From: Caballeronia temeraria
Lineage (GTDB): Bacteria; Pseudomonadota; Gammaproteobacteria; Burkholderiales; Burkholderiaceae
NCBI RefSeq assembly: GCF_001544795.2
Contig: NZ_FCOI02000025.1
Span: 41,532-105,531 of the forward strand
DNA length: 64,000 nt
Direction of reading: 5' to 3'
Of the stretch, positions 60,188 to 64,000 are shown piece by piece. A program made the translations under genes and the position numbers. The notes under the pieces are model-generated. The model was given only the letters and a program-made list of their open reading frames with translations, did no database searches and had not been told where the DNA came from. Within the stretch, counting starts at the first letter, position 1. Each line of letters starts with the position of its first letter.

Positions 60188-61261
60188 TCACAATACACCG
60201 ACTTCATTCCATGCTTTCTTCACCGCCGATGCTTCGGCCCCGCTCGCGCCGTATAGCTTGCCTGCGGTCGCAAGCGTCAGCTTCGCGAACGTCTTGAAGG
60301 TTGCGTTCCGTTTGAGTTGCGAGTCGGTGAGCGTCTCGTACCAGATACGCCCGGCCTTCTCCCACGCATAGCCGCCGATCTCCAGAGCAGCGAGGCAAAA
60401 CGCCCTGTTCGGAACGCCCGAGTTGATATGCACGCCGCCGTTGTCCTGCGTCGTACGCACGTATTTGCTCATGTCCGCCGGCTGCGGATCCTTGCCGAGC
60501 CTCGGATCGTCGTAGGCCGTGCCCGGGTTCTTCATCGAGCGAAGCGCGACGCCTTTCACGCCCTTCGCGAGCAATCCTTCTCCGATGAGCCAGTCCGCCT
60601 TGTCCGCGGTCTGTTTGTTCGCGTATTGCTTGATGAGCGATCCGAACACATCCGATACCGACTCGTTCAATGCGCCCGCCTGCGCCATGTAATTCAGGCC
60701 GGCCGTATGCTCGGTCACGCCATGCGTCAACTCGTGTCCGATGACATCGAGCGCAATCGTGAAGCGATTGAACAACTCGCCGTCGCCATCGCCGAAAACC
60801 ATTTGCTGCGAGTTCCAGAACGCGTTGTCGTAATTGGTCCCGAAGTGAACCGTGCCGGTGAGCGGCAAGCCCGCATCGTCGATCGAATTGCGGTGGAAGA
60901 TCTCGAGATAGAACTCGAAGGTCGCGCCGAGTCCGTCATACGCTTCGTTCACGGCATCGTCTTTCACGGGCTTGCTGCCTTCGGTGCGAACGACCGTGCC
61001 CGGCAACGTTTCGGACTGGTTCGCCGTGCATATCGTTCGATGCGCGGAAGGCGCTGCAGCCGTGGGCATCGGCGCTGCGGCCCGGGGAGCGAGCGCCGCC
61101 TGCACTGCACGGAAGCTCCGCAGCGTGTGATCCTTCGACAACGTGTCGATTGCGATGACACGCTCTTCCTCATTGCCGTGCTTCGCGATGTGCTCCAGCA
61201 TATGCGGCGGCAGAATGCAGTAGATGGAGTGAGGACGTCCCAGCTTCAGGTCAGTGCACAT
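60188..61261 (-). CDS. Protealysin-like M4 metallopeptidase
   Basis: From the ATG at 61261 (AAGGACAGGATC site) the protein is 357 residues without a signal peptide. A short propeptide of the protealysin type is visible (IYCILPPHMLEHIAKHG). The M4 catalytic core has HELTHG and, 20-odd residues on, the Glu ligand in NESVSDVFG, plus the final-domain His in NGGVHINSGVPNRAF. Thermolysin-like enzymes of this short type act inside the cell or are released without a Sec signal. The emfourin gene follows immediately. Confidence 0.9.
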   Translation of the reverse strand: MCTDLKLGRPHSIYCILPPHMLEHIAKHGNEEERVIAIDTLSKDHTLRSFRAVQAALAPRAAAPMPTAAAPSAHRTICTANQSETLPGTVVRTEGSKPVKDDAVNEAYDGLGATFEFYLEIFHRNSIDDAGLPLTGTVHFGTNYDNAFWNSQQMVFGDGDGELFNRFTIALDVIGHELTHGVTEHTAGLNYMAQAGALNESVSDVFGSLIKQYANKQTADKADWLIGEGLLAKGVKGVALRSMKNPGTAYDDPRLGKDPQPADMSKYVRTTQDNGGVHINSGVPNRAFCLAALEIGGYAWEKAGRIWYETLTDSQLKRNATFKTFAKLTLATAGKLYGASGAEASAVKKAWNEVGVL

Positions 61262-61721
61262 GATCCTGTCCTTTTCGAATCGAATCGTTGAGATGAACGC
61301 GACCACGACGAAAATCTAGACGATACGCCCGAATAGTCAATAAGGGTGCGCTTGCGGACACCACAGAGCAAGTTCGATCCTCGTGAACAGCTTCATTCGC
61401 TTGCACCTTTAAACGTAGATGTACTTACCATTTCGCCGGAGTTTCCCGACCTGGGCCGTTCCGCGAACGTTGCCGAGTCAAGTTCGCTTCAAATCGCGGT
61501 TTACCCCCAATGTTCGGTCCCGAACATCAGTTTGTTGGCCAGCGCACCGAAGGGAAGATTCGAAAGGAGGTTAAATCGTCGAAAACGTGCAATGAGAAAC
61601 TCAACAAAATGCGCGACCTTACTAAAAAATCGAGCGGCCAAGGGATTTGTCGCATTTCGAACATCGCTTATTACCGATGTTCGCGCCCGTGCTTCGGTAA
61701 TTTCGGGCAGGGAGTCGACGC
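61262..61721. promoter_or_regulatory. Intergenic region with four ATGTTCG half-sites
   Basis: About 460 bases separate the M4 protease start and the tandem-hydrolase start, with divergent promoters expected. Two palindromes share a half-site: ATGTTCGG-TC-CCGAACAT at 61510-61527 and CGAACATCG-N8-CGATGTTCG at 61658-61683. No gene is convincing here. Confidence 0.5.
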
Positions 61722-63545
61722 ATGACGCCCATCGTCTTCGGAGGCCGCTTCGGGTGGCTTCATGCCGGTCAGGGAAATCACGGCGTCGTGATGTGCAATC
61801 CTTTCGGACATGAAGAGGCATGGGGGCACAAGGCCATGCGCTATCTGGCCGAGGAGCTGGCCCGGCGTGACATCCCCGTTCTGCGCTTCGACTATCTCGC
61901 AACCGGCGATTCAGCCGGCATCGACCATGAAAGCGATCGACTCGATCAGTTCGTCGCCGATATCGGCGCGGCTGTCGAACGTTTGCGACACGAAACGGGC
62001 GTGACCAAAGTCACCTTGTGCGGCTTGCGTCTGGGCGGCACGCTGGCGGCGCTCGCATCGCATCATCCGCTGGTGGATTCGCTTGCGCTGCTCGCGCCCG
62101 TGGTGAACGGTCGCCACTATATGCGCGAGCTCACCGCATTGCGACAGACATGGGTCGAGAATCTTCCCGTCGTCGTGCGAGCCGCGCAGATCGATTCGCC
62201 CTATCACGTGCTCGGACAGGTCTATAGCGAAGCGTTGCGCGGCCGCCTGAGCGGGCTCGATCTCGCCAAGAGCATGATCCGTCAGCCCGCCGTGCCCAAG
62301 CGCATGTTCGTCGCCGATCTGCGGCCCGGCGCGAGCCAGTCGCTATGCAACGTGTTGCGCGATCGAGGCGTCGAGGTGCAGGCGGAAGCGTTCGACGACT
62401 ACTTCGACTTCATGCAGGAGACCGCATCGTCCGTATTGCCGGAAAAGACGCTCAAGCGCACCGCGCAATGGATCGCAGAGGGCACGGCCGAAGGCGTCGC
62501 GGGCGATCTCAAGCCGGGACGCGCGCGCAAGGCAGCGCGGCCGAACATGAGCGACGATGCGATCATCGAAACGCCGGAGGCGATCGAGCGCCCGGTGATC
62601 TTCGGTGCGACGGGACTCTTCGGCATCTTGTGCGAGCCGCGCGACGGAATGCCCGGCGGCCCTGTGATCGTCATCACGAATACGGCGGGCAGCGTGCATC
62701 AGGGCGACAGCCGGCTGTCGGTTCGCTTCGCGCGGGAAATGGCGCAACGCGGCATCGCGTCGTTGCGCTTCGATGCGCGCGGCATCGGCGATAGCCCCGC
62801 GCGCTCGGAGGACGGCGCGCACGACAAGGTCGCGTCGATTCACGCGGACACCACCGTCGAAGATGTCGCGACGGCGGCCGCATGGCTCAAGCGCAAAGGC
62901 TACGACAACGTCGTGGTGTTCGGCATCTGCTCGGGCGCCTATAGCGCGGTGCGGGCGTCATTGATCGAGCCGGCTATCGGCGCCGCCATCGCCGTGAATC
63001 TGCAGCGCTTCCATATACCGGAGCATCTGACTCTCCACGAACTCCGGGCTCAGAGACGCAACACGATGGCGCGGCTCGGACCGGCGATTCTCAAGCCGCA
63101 GAAGTGGTGGCTGGTGTTGAGCGGTCAACGCGGGCTCAAGCCGATCCTCAAGGCGTTCGCATCGAATGCGGCCGCACGACTGCAATCGCAGATGCGCGGC
63201 GTGGCTCGCAAGAAGGTCGTGCATGCCGGCCAGAGCAAGCTCACCGATCCGCACAGCGTCGTTCACACGCTGGAGCGGAAGGGCGTGCGCACGCTGCTCG
63301 TGTATGGCGCGGGCGACGAAGGGCTCGACCAGCTCAACGCGCACTTCGGCAGGCATGGGAAGAAGCTGTCGCGAACGATGCGCGTGCGCGCCGCCGTGTG
63401 CGGAGATGTCGATCACGCGCTTTACGATACGCGCGCGCTGGCGAGCGTGATTGCGCTGGCCGAGACGTTCATCAAGGATCTGCAGCCGGACCCCGCGCCC
63501 GTCATCGAACCCATCGCACCGCTCGGTGTTTCTCCGCAGCTCTGA
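61722..63545 (+). CDS. Tandem alpha/beta-hydrolase fusion without nucleophile serines
   Basis: The 607-residue protein contains two alpha/beta-hydrolase domains (about residues 1-250 and 290-595). The first has CNPFGHEEAW, RFDYLATGDSAG and, at the nucleophile elbow, GLRLGG instead of GxSxG. The second has VITNTAGSVHQGDSR, RFDARGIGDSP and FGICSGAYSA, with Cys at the nucleophile place. The two patterns recall the exosortase-A-associated hydrolase families 2 (GLRLGA) and 1 (GLCDGA), here fused. No exosortase or EPS genes are in the window. A long hairpin follows the stop codon. Function unknown; it may act as a thioesterase or acyl-binding protein. Confidence 0.75.
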   Translation: MTPIVFGGRFGWLHAGQGNHGVVMCNPFGHEEAWGHKAMRYLAEELARRDIPVLRFDYLATGDSAGIDHESDRLDQFVADIGAAVERLRHETGVTKVTLCGLRLGGTLAALASHHPLVDSLALLAPVVNGRHYMRELTALRQTWVENLPVVVRAAQIDSPYHVLGQVYSEALRGRLSGLDLAKSMIRQPAVPKRMFVADLRPGASQSLCNVLRDRGVEVQAEAFDDYFDFMQETASSVLPEKTLKRTAQWIAEGTAEGVAGDLKPGRARKAARPNMSDDAIIETPEAIERPVIFGATGLFGILCEPRDGMPGGPVIVITNTAGSVHQGDSRLSVRFAREMAQRGIASLRFDARGIGDSPARSEDGAHDKVASIHADTTVEDVATAAAWLKRKGYDNVVVFGICSGAYSAVRASLIEPAIGAAIAVNLQRFHIPEHLTLHELRAQRRNTMARLGPAILKPQKWWLVLSGQRGLKPILKAFASNAAARLQSQMRGVARKKVVHAGQSKLTDPHSVVHTLERKGVRTLLVYGAGDEGLDQLNAHFGRHGKKLSRTMRVRAAVCGDVDHALYDTRALASVIALAETFIKDLQPDPAPVIEPIAPLGVSPQL

Positions 63546-63875
63546 GCTGCTCTTCACCTCATCGTCTTCGATACGAACCGTCGCCTGCTTTCGCGGGCAC
63601 GGCTTCGTATCGGAGATCGCATGCCTCTGTCGCGATGCTGTTCGCGCGATGCCAACAAGCCTCATCGATCTGTATTTCGCCAGCCGACACATCGGCTCGT
63701 CGCGACGCGTCCGCATTCGGCCCAGAACTAACGCGAGCACTAGAAAACCCTTCTCCGTCAATATCTTGGATTAACCGAACAGATGTTCTAGCGGCCTCTG
63801 GCACAGCCCTCGCATATGTAGCTGCGAGCGCAACGATTGGTGCTCATCCAACCAGCCAAATCCAGGAGCTACATC
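63546..63875. other. Intergenic region between the tandem hydrolase and the leader-peptide gene
   Basis: No gene is supported in these 330 bases. The first part holds a long hairpin (63569-63612). The right half must contain the promoter of the peptide gene at 63876. Confidence 0.4.
63569..63612. other. Nineteen-pair hairpin after the tandem-hydrolase gene
   Basis: CGATACGAA, CCGT and GCCTGC on the left pair with GCGGGC, ACGG and TTCGTATCG on the right around a TTTC loop, with only one bulged C on each side and one G.T pair. It lies 24 bases beyond the stop codon and probably stabilises or ends the message, although no T run follows. Confidence 0.55.
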
Positions 63876-64000
63876 ATGTTGAAGATCGAAAACCTCGCTG
63901 TCAGCAAAGAACTCGGCCGTGCTGAAATGGGCGCCATCGTCGGCGGCTCGAGCATCTTCCAGAACAACGGCATCAACTCCAACTACAACGGCGGCTTCTC
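63876..64000 (+). CDS. Start of a short peptide with a double-glycine leader (bacteriocin/RiPP-like), cut by the window edge
   Basis: An ATG at 63876 with AGGAG seven bases upstream opens MLKIENLAVSKELGRAEMGA and then IVGG, followed by SSIFQNNGINSNYNGGF at the edge. The first part has the look of a double-glycine leader (conserved ELxxxxM and a GG cleavage site), as in class II bacteriocin and related RiPP precursors exported and cut by PCAT transporters. The remainder is rich in Asn and Gly. Its end and any transporter lie outside the window. Confidence 0.65.
   Translation, partial: MLKIENLAVSKELGRAEMGAIVGGSSIFQNNGINSNYNGGF

Overview
The window is high-GC proteobacterial chromosome. A dialkylglycine decarboxylase gene of the 433-residue Burkholderia type, a porin of the Burkholderia kind, and many LysR regulators next to aromatic and amine catabolic operons point to a Burkholderiaceae member (Caballeronia/Paraburkholderia-like). 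This placement is inference from protein resemblance. No rRNA, tRNA, CRISPR array or intact insertion sequence was seen.

Layout. 1-8.7 kb: end of a porin gene, PQQ glucose dehydrogenase, a LysR/EamA-exporter divergent pair, a GAF-PAS-PAS-GGDEF diguanylate cyclase, and two proteins of unknown function. 8.7-14.3 kb: a scarred accessory stretch with the tail of a short-chain dehydrogenase fused to an N-truncated lpxO, an alpha/beta hydrolase, a frameshifted hydrolase, and a TetR / SnoaL-like / MFS efflux set with three matching operator palindromes. 14.7-23.0 kb: a mandelate-type catabolic cluster (LysR, benzoylformate decarboxylase, aldehyde dehydrogenase, ketopantoate-reductase-family dehydrogenase, AAHS transporter, FMN 2-hydroxyacid dehydrogenase) without a racemase. 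23.3-29 kb: an orphan SLATT-like membrane protein, AraC/VOC pair, dgdR-dgdA, a GlxA-type regulator and a second VOC protein.

28.9-38.4 kb: an OccR-like LysR and a divergent operon made of a polyamine/opine-type ABC importer, an HcnABC-like oxidase (2Fe-2S subunit, NAD/FAD subunit, two different FAD catalytic subunits) and a RidA imine deaminase. 38.4-41 kb: a DUF1328 small membrane protein and an FtsH-like protease. 41.1-54.5 kb: a molybdenum hydroxylase pair (IorAB type), two LysR genes, and a compact eight-gene operon (two tandem amidohydrolases, UbiD, UbiX, CobW GTPase, NCS2 nucleobase permease, 8-oxoguanine-deaminase-like amidohydrolase, maleate-isomerase/Asp-Glu-racemase-like protein). 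This operon looks like an uncharacterised pathway for an N-heterocyclic or purine-like carboxylated compound and is the best candidate here for a new system.

54.4-64 kb: a decaying region with a truncated sugar transferase, a DUF1398 gene with a late stop, MarR with a double-palindrome operator, a secreted trypsin-like protease, a cupin, an HdeA-like protein, a response-regulator gene broken into two opposed pieces, a protealysin-like M4 protease with an emfourin-type inhibitor, a 607-residue tandem alpha/beta-hydrolase lacking both nucleophile serines, and, at the very edge, the start of a short peptide with a double-glycine leader.
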